From NCBI RefSeq assembly GCF_008327685.1, contig NZ_BDDE01000010.1:682001-746000 (forward strand): DNA of 64,000 bases, in the 5' to 3' direction. The translations under genes were made by a program, and so were the position numbers. Position 1 is the stretch's first letter, and the number at the start of each line of letters is the position of its first letter. Positions 7,706 through 16,977 of the stretch are shown here, one piece after another. The notes under the pieces were generated by a model. The model did no database searches. It saw only the letters and a list, made by a program, of their open reading frames with translations, and was not told the origin of the DNA. The DNA comes from Actinomadura sp. K4S16 (GTDB lineage Bacteria > Actinomycetota > Actinomycetes > Streptosporangiales > Streptosporangiaceae).

Positions 7706-8785
7706 GTGCCGCACGACACCTCCCGCGGGAGGACGGACCCCCATCCCCCGCGTTCCTCTTCCAACCGCCCCGGCCGCGCCGCGCGCGCCGACCGGGGCCA
7801 CGCCGGCCGGCCCGCCGCGGCGCGCCCCGGGCCCGGACGCGGCGCGTCCCGGCCCGCGCACGGCTGCGACCACCGGCCCGACGCCCCGCTCGGTCCCGAC
7901 GACCCGCGCGGCCTCGGCGAGTACACGCTGCTCGGACGCCTCGGCGAGGGCGGCCAGGGCGTCGTCTACCTCGGCCGGGACGGCGACGGCGAGCTCGTCA
8001 CCGTCAAGCTGCTGCGCGGCGGCGTGGCGGCCGGGCAGCGGGCGCGCAGCCGCTTCGTCAAGGAGGCGGACGCGGCCCTGCGGGTGTCCGGGCGGCACAC
8101 GGCCCGCGTCCTGGACGCCGACATGACCGGCGACCGCCCCTACATCGTCAGCGAGTTCGTCGAGGGGCCCTCACTCCAGGACGTCGTCGCCGACCGCGGC
8201 CCGCTCGCCCCGCCGCGGCTCCGCAAGCTCGCGCTGCGCACCGCCGCCGCGCTCGCCGCGATCCACCGCGCCGGGATCGTGCACCGCGACTTCAAGCCCG
8301 GGAACGTGCTGCTCGGCCCGGACGGCGCCAAGGTCATCGACTTCGGCATCGCCCGCACCGCCGACGCGACCCCGCTGACCACCGGCCCGGTCGGGACGCC
8401 CGCCTACATGGCGCCCGAGCAGATCGAGGACGAGCCGGTCGGGCCGCCCGCCGACGTGTTCGCGTGGGGCGCCACGATGGTGTTCGCCGCGACGGGGCGG
8501 CCGCCGTTCGGGACCGGGCCGAGCGCGGCCGTGATGCGGCGCGTGACGTCGCGCCGGCCCGACCTCGGCGACATGGAGGGCCCGCTGCGCGAGCTCGCGG
8601 CCCGCTGCCTGGACAAGAACCCCGCCGCGCGCCCGACGGCGCCGCAGATCGTCCGGGCGCTGCGCGAGGGGCAGGCCCCGGCGCCGAAGCCGCGCCCGAC
8701 GCGGATCCCGCGCTACCGGTGGCGGATGATGGTCGCGCTCGGCGCCGTCGTGGCGGCCGGGTTCCTGCTCGGCGTCCTGGTCTGA
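7706..8785 (+). CDS. Tail-anchored serine/threonine protein kinase
   Basis: A 359-residue Hanks-type kinase. A disordered Arg/Pro-rich N-terminus (residues 1-68) precedes the kinase domain: GEGGQGVVYLG glycine loop, Lys 101, HRDFKPGNV with catalytic Asp 194 (HRDL is usual; Phe here), DFG at 211-213 and GTPAYMAPEQ. A single membrane segment lies at the extreme C-terminus (about 340-357), leaving no extracellular sensor. GTG 7706 is chosen because GGAG lies 7 nt upstream. The gap to the GH3 stop is 92 bp and contains a possible -10 (TACAAAT near 7656), so it may have its own promoter. Confidence 0.88.
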   Translation: MPHDTSRGRTDPHPPRSSSNRPGRAARADRGHAGRPAAARPGPGRGASRPAHGCDHRPDAPLGPDDPRGLGEYTLLGRLGEGGQGVVYLGRDGDGELVTVKLLRGGVAAGQRARSRFVKEADAALRVSGRHTARVLDADMTGDRPYIVSEFVEGPSLQDVVADRGPLAPPRLRKLALRTAAALAAIHRAGIVHRDFKPGNVLLGPDGAKVIDFGIARTADATPLTTGPVGTPAYMAPEQIEDEPVGPPADVFAWGATMVFAATGRPPFGTGPSAAVMRRVTSRRPDLGDMEGPLRELAARCLDKNPAARPTAPQIVRALREGQAPAPKPRPTRIPRYRWRMMVALGAVVAAGFLLGVLV

Positions 8786-8815
8786 GCGGCGTCCCGGTCC
8801 GAGCAGAAGGGCCCG

Positions 8816-8977
8816 TCACCAGTGCGGCGGGCGGTCCTCCAGCAGGCGCGAGTCGTCGTCGCCGCCGGCGCGCCACTCGCCCCACCCGGTGTCGGTGTCG
8901 TCGGACGTCTGGTCCGGCAGGATCTCCAGGTCGTCGTCCAGCTCGACCGTGCGGTCGTCGTCGGGTCCCACGCTCAT
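8816..8977 (-). CDS. Small acidic protein with conserved PPHW C-terminus
   Basis: A 53-residue Asp-rich protein beginning [19 protein letters not shown], with [16 protein letters not shown] in the centre and [10 protein letters not shown] at the end. I believe similar short proteins, with LPDQ..DDTDxGWGE and a terminal PPHW, sit near thiE in other actinomycetes; this is from memory. No function is known to me. In-frame ATGs also occur at 8986 and 9028; 8977 is chosen because the conserved part starts there. The gene faces the kinase gene tail to tail (30 bp gap) and lies downstream of thiE. Confidence 0.6.
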   Translation of the reverse strand: MSVGPDDDRTVELDDDLEILPDQTSDDTDTGWGEWRAGGDDDSRLLEDRPPHW

Positions 8978-9066
8978 GATCCCCATTGTCGGCGATCCGG
9001 CCGGAGTCCGCACCGTGATCCGCGGCAATTCGCGCGGATCCGCCCGTGCTGTTCCGATCGTTCCGG

Positions 9067-9753
9067 TCAGGCCGTGCCGAGCGGCCGGGCGGCCAGCCGG
9101 CGCGCGAACTCCGCCGCGGCGGCGCCCGGGTCACCGGCCTCGGTGATCGCCCGGACCACCACGACGCGCTCCGCGCCCGCGGCGAGGACCTCGTCCAGGT
9201 TGCCGAGGTCGATGCCGCCGATCGCGAACCACGGCCGCGCGACGCGCTGCGCCGCGACGTACTCCAGCAGCTTGGGGCCGGGCGCGGGACGGCCGGGCTT
9301 GGTCGGCGTGGGCCACACCGGGCCCGCGCAGAAGTAGTCGGCGCCGGGCTCGGCCGCCGCCGCCGACGCCTGCTCCCCGGAGTGCGTCGACCGGCCGATC
9401 AGCATGTCGCCCCCGACGATCTCGCGGGCGGCGGGCACGGGCAGGTCGTCCTGGCCGAGGTGCAGCACGTCCGCGCCGACGGCGTGCGCGATGTCGGCGC
9501 GGTCGTTGACGGCCAGCAGCGCCCCGTGCCGCTCGCACGCCGCGCGGAACACCTCCAGGTGGGCCGTCTCCTGCCGGGCCTCCAGGCCCTTCTGGCGGAG
9601 CTGGACGATGTCGACGCCGTTCGCGAGCACCGCGTCGAGGAAGGCCGGCAGGTCCCCCTGGCGCTCCCGCGCGTCCGTGCAGAGGTAGAGGCGGGCGCGG
9701 CTGAGCCGGGCGCGCAGCGCGACGGCGTGCTCGGACGGGAGATGCCTGGACAC
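9067..9753 (-). CDS. thiE: Thiamine-phosphate synthase
   Basis: A 228-residue TIM-barrel enzyme joining HMP-pyrophosphate to thiazole phosphate to give thiamine phosphate. Landmarks are [36 protein letters not shown] (metal and pyrophosphate site), GRSTHS, and PWFAIGGID near the C-terminus. Length is normal for the family. It is on the strand opposite to thiO-thiS-thiG, 2 kb away, and has no TPP riboswitch that I can see, so it may be controlled separately. Confidence 0.95.
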   Translation of the reverse strand: MSRHLPSEHAVALRARLSRARLYLCTDARERQGDLPAFLDAVLANGVDIVQLRQKGLEARQETAHLEVFRAACERHGALLAVNDRADIAHAVGADVLHLGQDDLPVPAAREIVGGDMLIGRSTHSGEQASAAAAEPGADYFCAGPVWPTPTKPGRPAPGPKLLEYVAAQRVARPWFAIGGIDLGNLDEVLAAGAERVVVVRAITEAGDPGAAAAEFARRLAARPLGTA

Positions 9754-9861
9754 GGCCGGGGAACGTCCTTTCGACAGATGATCAAGGGATCGCGCGCGTG
9801 CTGACCTGCCGCGCGCGACCCCGCGATCGTGTCACGTGCGTCGTACGGCGCCGGAGGCGGC

Positions 9862-10245
9862 CTAGAAGGCGAGCGCCTGGGCGCGGCGGCGGACCTCGGT
9901 CCCCCGGTTCTCGGTGAGCGCGTCCACCGGCGTCCCCGGCAGCGTGTCGTCGGCCGTGAACAGCCACCGGATCGTCTCGGCGTCGTCGAAGCCGGCGTCC
10001 GACAGGAGGGTCAGCGTGCCGGGCAGACCCTTGATGACCTGGCCGTCCTTGATGAAGGCCGCGGGGACCATCGGCTCCCCGCCCCGGCGCACCGCGAGGA
10101 TGCGGTGCTCGTGGATGAGCTGCTTGATCCGGTTGGGCTTGATCCCGAGCCTGTCGGCGGTCTCCTTGAGGGTGAGCCACTCGCCGGCCAGGGCGTCGGT
10201 GCGGGGGTCCAGTGCGCTGTCAACGGTTGCGTGCATCTGCGTCAC
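9862..10245 (-). CDS. Rv2175c-like helix-turn-helix DNA-binding protein
   Basis: A 127-residue protein with an N-terminal winged/HTH segment WLTLKETADRLGIKPNRIKQLIHEHRILAVRR (residues about 23-54) followed by a C-terminal helical region with DDAETIRWLFTADDTLPGTPVDAL. This layout matches the mycobacterial protein Rv2175c, a substrate of kinase PknL encoded beside it. Here the PASTA kinase lies about 5 kb away, with thiamine genes inserted between. An N-terminal Thr (TQMHATVDS) could be the phosphorylation site, as in Rv2175c, but this is inference. Confidence 0.82.
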   Translation of the reverse strand: MTQMHATVDSALDPRTDALAGEWLTLKETADRLGIKPNRIKQLIHEHRILAVRRGGEPMVPAAFIKDGQVIKGLPGTLTLLSDAGFDDAETIRWLFTADDTLPGTPVDALTENRGTEVRRRAQALAF

Positions 10246-10314
10246 GCCCCCTTGCTACCACGCCTTCGGAAGACTCAAACCCGGTGCGCAGCCGTTACCC
10301 TCCATCGCCGATCG

Positions 10315-11532
10315 CTATCCGCGAACGGCCTGCCGGACGGGCACGTCCGGGTCGGCGATCGCCTCCGGATCCACGGGCGTCCCCGCCGCGATCACCCGCC
10401 GCGCCTGCACCAGGTCGCGGGGCCGGTCGACGGTGAGGACCGCGTCGAGGCGGTCGCCGGTCAGCCACACCAGCGCCCACTTGCGGCCGGACGGGTCGCC
10501 CCGGCGCACGAGCCGCTCGGACGCCGAGTGGTCGCCCGCGTACTGGACCATGCGCCCGAACTGCTCCGACCAGAAGTACGGGGCGGCGTCGTAGACGGCC
10601 TCCCGGCCGAGGAGGGCCAGGGCGGCGGTCTCGGGGGCGTTCAGGGCGGTGTCCCAGTGCTCGACGAGGAGCCGCCGGCCGTACCGGTGCGACCACCAGG
10701 CGGCGCAGTCGCCGACCGCGACGACGTCCGGGCGCAGCGCGCCGGGGGCCTCCTCGCCCGCGTAGGTCCGGAACGAGCCGTCGGTCACGACGCCGCGCTC
10801 CAGCAGCAGCCCCGAGCCCTCAAGCCACGACAGGACGGGCCTGACCCCGATGCCCACTACCACCTCGTCGGCGTCGATGCGCCCGCCCCCGGCGAGGGCG
10901 AGGCCGCCCCCGCGCACCTCGGCGACCTTGACCCCGGTCCGCAGCTCGACGCCGGCCTCCGCGTACCAGGGGGCGGTGAGCGCGCCGACCTCGGGCCCGA
11001 CCGCGCCCGCCAGGGGCGTGTCGGCCGCCTCGACGACGGTGACCGCGCAGCCCTTGCGGGCCGCGGTGGTGGCGACCTCGGCGCCGATCCAGCCCGCCCC
11101 GACGATCACGATGCGGGCGCCCGGGACGAGCCGGGCGCGCAGGTCGCGGGCCTCGTCGATGGTGCGCAGCACGTGCTGGCGCCCGTCCCCGGGCAGGGTG
11201 ATCGGGGCGGCACCGGTCGCGATCACCAGGCCGTCGAAGGGGAGGTCGCCCACCGTGGAGGCCACCGTCCCGCCGCGTCCGGGCTCGTCCAGCCGCAGGC
11301 CGGTGGCGCGCTCGCCGAGCAGCAGCTCGCAGCGCAGCGCGTCCCAGTCGGCGTCCACGGTCGTGTCGTCGGACTCTCCCGCGAGGACGGCCTTCGACAG
11401 CGGCGGCCGGTCGTAGGGCCGGTGCCGTTCCGCCGACAGGAGGGTCAGCGCGCCCTCGTACCCCTTGCTCCTCAGGGCCTCCACGGCGCGCACGCCGGCC
11501 AGCCCACCACCCACGACGATGACCCTGTCCAT
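10315..11532 (-). CDS. FAD-dependent pyridine nucleotide-disulfide oxidoreductase (ferredoxin-reductase type)
   Basis: A 405-residue flavoprotein with an N-terminal FAD Rossmann motif VIVVGGGLAGVRAVEALR, ERHRPYDRPPLSK, an ATG motif (GLVIATGAAP), an NAD(P)H Rossmann motif IVIVGAGWIGAEVATTAA, and the second FAD motif VAVGDCAAW. The C-terminal reductase domain is of the putidaredoxin/rhodocoxin-reductase type, so it likely passes electrons from NAD(P)H to a [2Fe-2S] or [3Fe-4S] ferredoxin. No P450 or ferredoxin gene is adjacent. ATG 11532 is chosen; ATGs at 11544 and 11592 are alternatives. It is divergent from the TPP riboswitch-thiO operon. Confidence 0.88.
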   Translation of the reverse strand: MDRVIVVGGGLAGVRAVEALRSKGYEGALTLLSAERHRPYDRPPLSKAVLAGESDDTTVDADWDALRCELLLGERATGLRLDEPGRGGTVASTVGDLPFDGLVIATGAAPITLPGDGRQHVLRTIDEARDLRARLVPGARIVIVGAGWIGAEVATTAARKGCAVTVVEAADTPLAGAVGPEVGALTAPWYAEAGVELRTGVKVAEVRGGGLALAGGGRIDADEVVVGIGVRPVLSWLEGSGLLLERGVVTDGSFRTYAGEEAPGALRPDVVAVGDCAAWWSHRYGRRLLVEHWDTALNAPETAALALLGREAVYDAAPYFWSEQFGRMVQYAGDHSASERLVRRGDPSGRKWALVWLTGDRLDAVLTVDRPRDLVQARRVIAAGTPVDPEAIADPDVPVRQAVRG

Positions 11533-11658
11533 GGAAGGCCACATTAACGGCCCGCGTTCCGCGGACGGACAGGTGGGTGGACAGGTGTCCAATCAGCCGC
11601 CCGCTCCCCCGAGGTCGTAAGGTGGTGACGAGCAGAAACCTGCACAGAACAGAACAAA

Positions 11659-11753
11659 GCGCGGGAGTCCGGTGCGACCGGGCTGAGAGGGCGGCTGAAC
11701 GGGCCGCCGACCGCCAGGACCTGATCCGGATCATGCCGGCGAAGGGAGCGCGC
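11659..11753 (+). promoter_or_regulatory. TPP riboswitch (THI-box)
   Basis: The element shows both conserved halves: GGGCTGAGAGGG at about 11680-11691 (pyrimidine-sensing J3/2 CUGAGA) and ACCTGATCCGGATCATGCC followed by GGCGAAGGGAG (11719-11748, pyrophosphate-sensing helix and P1 side). A GC stem (11693-11707) separates them. The thiO Shine-Dalgarno GGGAG (11744-11748) lies inside the 3' end of the aptamer, and GCGC at 11659-11662 can pair with GCGC at 11748-11751. Ligand binding should therefore hide the ribosome binding site and block thiO-thiS-thiG translation. Confidence 0.92.
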
Positions 11754-12877
11754 ATGGAGATAGCGATCATCGGCGCCGGGGTGGTCGGCCTGGCCACCGC
11801 CTGGCGCACCGCCGCCGGCGGCGCCGCCGTCACCCTCGTCGACCCCGCGCCCGCGTCGGGCGCCTCCTCCGTCGCGGCGGGCATGCTGACCCCCGTCAGC
11901 GAGCTGACCTACGGCGAGGAGCCGCTGCTGCGGCTCGGCCTCGCCTCCCGCGACCGCTACGGCGCGTTCGTCGCGGAGCTGGAGGAGCTGACCGGCCTGG
12001 AGACCGGCTACCGCACCGACGGGATCATCGAGGTCGCGTTCGACTCCGACGACCTGCGGTACCTGGACGACCTGCGCCGCTTCCAGGAGCACCTCGGCAT
12101 CCCCGCGGAGGCGCTCACCGGCCGGGAGTGCCGGCGGCTGGAGCCGATGCTCGCGCCCGGCGTGCGCGGCGGCCTGCTCGCTCCGCGGGACGGATCGGTC
12201 GACCCCCGCAGGCTCGCCCCCGCGCTGCTGGCCGCGTGCGAGCGGCTGGGCGTCCGGCTCGTCCGGCGGCGGGCCGCGCGCGTCGTCGTCGAGAACGACG
12301 CGGCCGTCGGAGTCGGCCTGGACGACGGCACCGTGATCCGCGCGGACCGGGTGCTGCTGGCCGCGGGCCCGTGGTCGGGCGACGTCGGCGGGCTGCCCCC
12401 CGGGACCGTTCCACCCGTCCGCCCGGTGAAGGGGCAGGTGATCCGGCTGCGCACCCGGACGCCGTTCCTGCGGCGGCCTACCCGCGGCCTCGTCCGGGGA
12501 TCCTCGGTCTACCTGGTGCCGCGCCCGGACGGCGAGATCGTCCTCGGCGCCACGCAGGAGGAGCTGGGCTTCGACACGCGCGTCACCGCCGGCGGGCTGT
12601 GGGAGCTGCTGCGCGACGCCCGCGAGCTGCTGCCCGGCATCACCGAGCTGGAGTTCGCGGAGGTCACCGCCGGGCTGCGGCCCGGCTCCCCCGACAACGC
12701 GCCCGTGATGGGGCCGACCTCGCTGGCCGGCCTGTTCGTCGGCACCGGGCACTTCCGCAACGGCATCCTGCTCACGCCGGTGAGCGCCGACATCCTGTCC
12801 GCGATGCTGCTGGACGGGCCCGTCCCCGAGGTCGCCGGGCCGTTCGCCCCCGACCGCTTCTCCCCCGAGGTGAGCGC

Positions 12878-12881
<4 letters not shown>
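11754..12881 (+). CDS. thiO: Glycine oxidase ThiO
   Basis: A 375-residue FAD-dependent amine oxidase that turns glycine into dehydroglycine for thiazole formation. It opens with the dinucleotide-binding motif IAIIGAGVVGLATAWR and has SSVAAGMLTPVSE, the typical ThiO active-site segment, and GPTSLAGLFVGTGHFRNGILL near the C-terminus. ATG 11754 follows GGGAG by 5 nt at the end of the TPP riboswitch. Its stop overlaps the thiS start as ATGA (12878-12881). Confidence 0.95.
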
Positions 12882-13884
<1,003 letters not shown>

Positions 13885-14010
13885 CGACGCTAAAGACCCA
13901 CCTGTAGAAATATTCGCTAGACCTGAAATGTCGGGCACCACAGACTGAATCCGTCCACCGGAGCCGCAACCGCGCGAAACGCTTCGGTGTCGGTGGAAAC
14001 ATCCCCTACC

Positions 14011-14016
14011 TAAGGT
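14011..14016 (+). promoter_or_regulatory. -10 box before the EamA gene at 14024
   Basis: TAAGGT ends 7 nt before ATG 14024, the leaderless arrangement seen repeatedly in this window. The same bases could serve as a weak Shine-Dalgarno (AAGGTG), so both readings are possible. Confidence 0.35.
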
Positions 14017-14023
14017 GCGTGAC

Positions 14024-14995
14024 ATGCAGCAGGAAAGCGGCGCGCGCGTCGACAAGCTAGCGGTGGCGGCGGCAACGGTCACGGTGGTGTTCTGGGCCTC
14101 GGCCTTCGTCGCGATCCGCAGCGCGGGCGACGAGTACAGCCCCGGCGCGCTCGCCCTCGGCCGCCTCCTTTCCGGGACGGTCGTGCTGGGGGCGCTCTGG
14201 CTCGTCCGGCGCGAGGGCCTGCCGCCCAAGGCGGCCTGGCCCGGCATCGTCACCGCGGGCCTCCTGTGGTTCGGCTGCTACATGGTCGTGCTGAACTGGG
14301 GCGAGCAGCTCGTGGACGCGGGCACCGCCGCCCTCGTCGTCAACATCGGGCCGATCCTCATCGCGCTGCTCGGCGGCTGGCTGCTGAAGGAGGGCCTGTC
14401 GTCCCGGCTGGTGCTCGGCATGGCCGTCTCGTTCACCGGCGCCGCCGTCGTGGGGCTGTCGATGTCGGGCGAGGGCCGCTCGTCCGTCGGCGGGGTGCTG
14501 CTCTGCCTGGCGGCCGCGGTCACCTACGCCGCGGGCGTCGTCGCCCAGAAGCCGGCGCTGAGGCACGCGTCGTCGCTCCAGTTCACCACCTTCGCCTGCG
14601 CGATCGGCGCGGCGGCCTGCCTGCCGTTCTCCGGGCAGCTCGTCTCGCAGGCCGCGGACGCCCCCGCGGGCGCCACCCTCAACATGGTCTACCTGGGCGT
14701 CTTCCCGACCGCGCTCGCGTTCACGACCTGGGGGTACGCGCTGGCCCGCACGTCCGCCGGGAAGATGGGCGCCACCACCTACGCCGCGCCCGCCCTCGTG
14801 GTCATGATGTCGTGGCTGTTCCTGGACGAGGTCCCCGGCCTGGTCACCCTCGGCGGCGGGCTGCTGTGCCTCACCGGCGTGGCCGTCTCCCGCAGCACGC
14901 GGACGCTCCGCCGCCGCGTCCCGCCCGTCGCTCCCGCACCCGCCGCCCCGGAGGAGTCGCCCTCCGGACTCGTCGATGCTCATACTCGCGACTGA
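14024..14995 (+). CDS. EamA/DMT-family membrane transporter
   Basis: A 323-residue protein with ten hydrophobic segments in two EamA repeats (about residues 8-135 and 150-290). Landmarks are VVFWASAFVAIRSA in helix 1, WGEQLVDAGTAALVVNIGPILIALLG in the first repeat, and AAPALVVMMSWLFLDEVPGLVTLGGGLLCLTGV in the second. DMT permeases of this kind export amino acids or other metabolites; the substrate is unknown. ATG 14024 is preferred over GTG 14015 because of the -10 box position. The basic, Pro-rich C-terminus is probably cytoplasmic. Confidence 0.88.
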   Translation: MQQESGARVDKLAVAAATVTVVFWASAFVAIRSAGDEYSPGALALGRLLSGTVVLGALWLVRREGLPPKAAWPGIVTAGLLWFGCYMVVLNWGEQLVDAGTAALVVNIGPILIALLGGWLLKEGLSSRLVLGMAVSFTGAAVVGLSMSGEGRSSVGGVLLCLAAAVTYAAGVVAQKPALRHASSLQFTTFACAIGAAACLPFSGQLVSQAADAPAGATLNMVYLGVFPTALAFTTWGYALARTSAGKMGATTYAAPALVVMMSWLFLDEVPGLVTLGGGLLCLTGVAVSRSTRTLRRRVPPVAPAPAAPEESPSGLVDAHTRD

Positions 14996-15018
14996 TGAGA
15001 TCCGCGGGGATTCCCCCG

Positions 15019-15024
15019 TAAACT
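15019..15024 (+). promoter_or_regulatory. -10 box of a leaderless promoter for the PASTA kinase
   Basis: TAAACT ends 7 nt before ATG 15032. No Shine-Dalgarno lies in between, so the message probably starts at the ATG. Confidence 0.5.
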
Positions 15025-15031
15025 CGCATCG

Positions 15032-16957
15032 ATGGACACGACGGTTGCTGATCCACTCGTCGGGCGGGTGCTCGACGGGCGCTACCGCATTGAGTCCCGC
15101 ATCGCCCGCGGCGGCATGGCCACGGTCTACCTCGCGCGCGACCTCCGGCTCGACCGCATCATCGCGATCAAGGTGATGCACGCGGGGCTCGCCTCCGACG
15201 AGGACTTCGTCGCCCGCTTCATCGGCGAGGCCAAGGCGGCCGCGGCGCTGTCCCACCCGAACGTCGTCGCCGTCTACGACCAGCGCACCGACGGCGAGCA
15301 CGTCTACCTGGTGATGGAGTACGTCGCCGGCCGCACCCTGCGCGACGCGCTGAACTCGCTCGGCAGGCTCGGCCCGCGCGCCGCCCTGGAGATCATGCAG
15401 CCGGTGCTGGCCGCGCTCGGCGCCGCGCACCGGGCCGGCCTGGTGCACCGCGACGTCAAGCCCGAGAACGTACTGATCACCGAGGACGGCCAGGTCAAGG
15501 TCGCCGACTTCGGCCTCGCGCGGGCCGAGACCGCGAGCAAGATGACCAAGACCGGCATGATCATCGGAACGGTCGGCTACCTGGCGCCCGAGCAGGTGCT
15601 GTCCGGCAACGCCGACGTCCGCTCCGACGTGTACGCCGCCGGGACCATGCTGTTCGAGCTGATGACCGGGCGGCTGCCGCACCAGGGCGACACGCCCCTC
15701 GCCGTCGCCTACAAGCACGTGAACGAGACGGTGCCGCCGCCGTCGAGCGTCGTCCCCGGCATCCCCGCGCGGGTGGACGCCCTGGTCACCGACGCCACGA
15801 GCCACGACCCGGCCCGCCGCCCGCAGGACGCGAACCAGTACCTGGCCGAGGTCGCCGAGGTGTTCGGCGGCCTGCCGCGCGACTTCGACCGGCGCGTCGA
15901 GGAGTCGTCCCGCAACGCCACGAGCGTGCTGGAGGCGCCGCCGCCCGCCCACGGCCGCACCGCCCTCCTGGACGCCGACACCATGGCGCCCGAGTACGTC
16001 CCGCGCCCCACCCGCACCGACCGCGCGATCGGCGCCCTGACCGGCCGCTACGTCATGGTCGCCCTCGGGCTGATCGCGGCCGTCATCCTCGGCTGGGCCG
16101 TCTGGTACCAGACGTCCGGCCAGTACGAGCACGTCCCGTCCTCGATCATCGGGATGAAGGTCGCCGACGCCCGCGACCAGCTGGAGTCCGACGGCCTGGA
16201 CGTGCGCACCGCCAAGGCGGTCTACAGCGACCGCGTCCACAAGGGCGGCGTCGCCAAGTCCGACCCGCCCGCCGGCGCACGCGTCGCCAAGGGCCAGACG
16301 GTCACGCTCACGCCGTCGAAGGGCATCACGCCCCGCGAGGTGCCCGACGTCGAGGGCAAGTCCGTCGCCGACGCCAAGAAGACCCTGGAGGACAAGGGCT
16401 TCACCGTCGGCCGGACGAGCACCACCCCCTCGCAGACCGTCGCCAGGGGCGACGTCATCAGCACCGACCCGGGCGCGGGCGAGAAGCAGTCCCCCGACGA
16501 GCCGGTCGCCGTCGTCGTCTCCAGCGGCATGTCGATGCCCGGCCTCCTCGGCCAGAACGGCGACTCCGCCGCCAACCAGCTGCGCTCCATGGGCTTGAAC
16601 GTCACCGTCCAGAAGAAGCAGGTGGAGGGCAAGCAGCCCGACACGGTCATCAGCCAGGACCCGTCCGAGGGCACCGGCGTCTCCCGCGGCGACGAGGTCA
16701 CCATCGTCGTCAACAAGCGCGACTGCATCCTCGACGTGGGCGACGTCCATCTCGGCTGCAAGGACGGCGACGGCAACCAGAACGTCCCCGTCCCGGACCT
16801 GACCGGCCGCCGCGTGGGCGAGGCGAAGCGCGCCCTGGAGGACTCCGGCTTCCGGGTGAACGTGACGGGCTTCGGCGGCAACACCGTGCGCTTCCAGTCC
16901 CCGAACAGCGGCGAGGCCCCGCGCGGCTCCACCATCACGATCGTCCGGGGTCCCTGA
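15032..16957 (+). CDS. PASTA-domain serine/threonine kinase (PknB/PknL type)
   Basis: A 641-residue transmembrane Hanks-type kinase. The cytoplasmic kinase domain (about 18-280) has RGGMATVYLA, Lys 47, HRDVKPENV with Asp 141, DFG at 159-161 and GTVGYLAPEQ. A Thr/Pro-rich juxtamembrane stretch leads to one membrane helix (341-359) and four extracellular PASTA repeats (about 368-432, 434-500, 504-570 and 593-641), which in relatives bind peptidoglycan fragments or lipid II. An insert between repeats 3 and 4 holds two Cys (CILDVGDVHLGC) that may form a disulfide. Locus position matches mycobacterial pknL. Confidence 0.95.
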   Translation: MDTTVADPLVGRVLDGRYRIESRIARGGMATVYLARDLRLDRIIAIKVMHAGLASDEDFVARFIGEAKAAAALSHPNVVAVYDQRTDGEHVYLVMEYVAGRTLRDALNSLGRLGPRAALEIMQPVLAALGAAHRAGLVHRDVKPENVLITEDGQVKVADFGLARAETASKMTKTGMIIGTVGYLAPEQVLSGNADVRSDVYAAGTMLFELMTGRLPHQGDTPLAVAYKHVNETVPPPSSVVPGIPARVDALVTDATSHDPARRPQDANQYLAEVAEVFGGLPRDFDRRVEESSRNATSVLEAPPPAHGRTALLDADTMAPEYVPRPTRTDRAIGALTGRYVMVALGLIAAVILGWAVWYQTSGQYEHVPSSIIGMKVADARDQLESDGLDVRTAKAVYSDRVHKGGVAKSDPPAGARVAKGQTVTLTPSKGITPREVPDVEGKSVADAKKTLEDKGFTVGRTSTTPSQTVARGDVISTDPGAGEKQSPDEPVAVVVSSGMSMPGLLGQNGDSAANQLRSMGLNVTVQKKQVEGKQPDTVISQDPSEGTGVSRGDEVTIVVNKRDCILDVGDVHLGCKDGDGNQNVPVPDLTGRRVGEAKRALEDSGFRVNVTGFGGNTVRFQSPNSGEAPRGSTITIVRGP

Positions 16958-16962
16958 GCGGC

Positions 16963-16968
16963 TAGTCT
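16963..16968 (+). promoter_or_regulatory. -10 box before nfo
   Basis: TAGTCT ends 9 nt before ATG 16978, with no Shine-Dalgarno between. It is identical to the hexamer before the GNAT gene. A leaderless or very short-leadered transcript is inferred. Confidence 0.4.
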
Positions 16969-16977
16969 GAACGCGCC

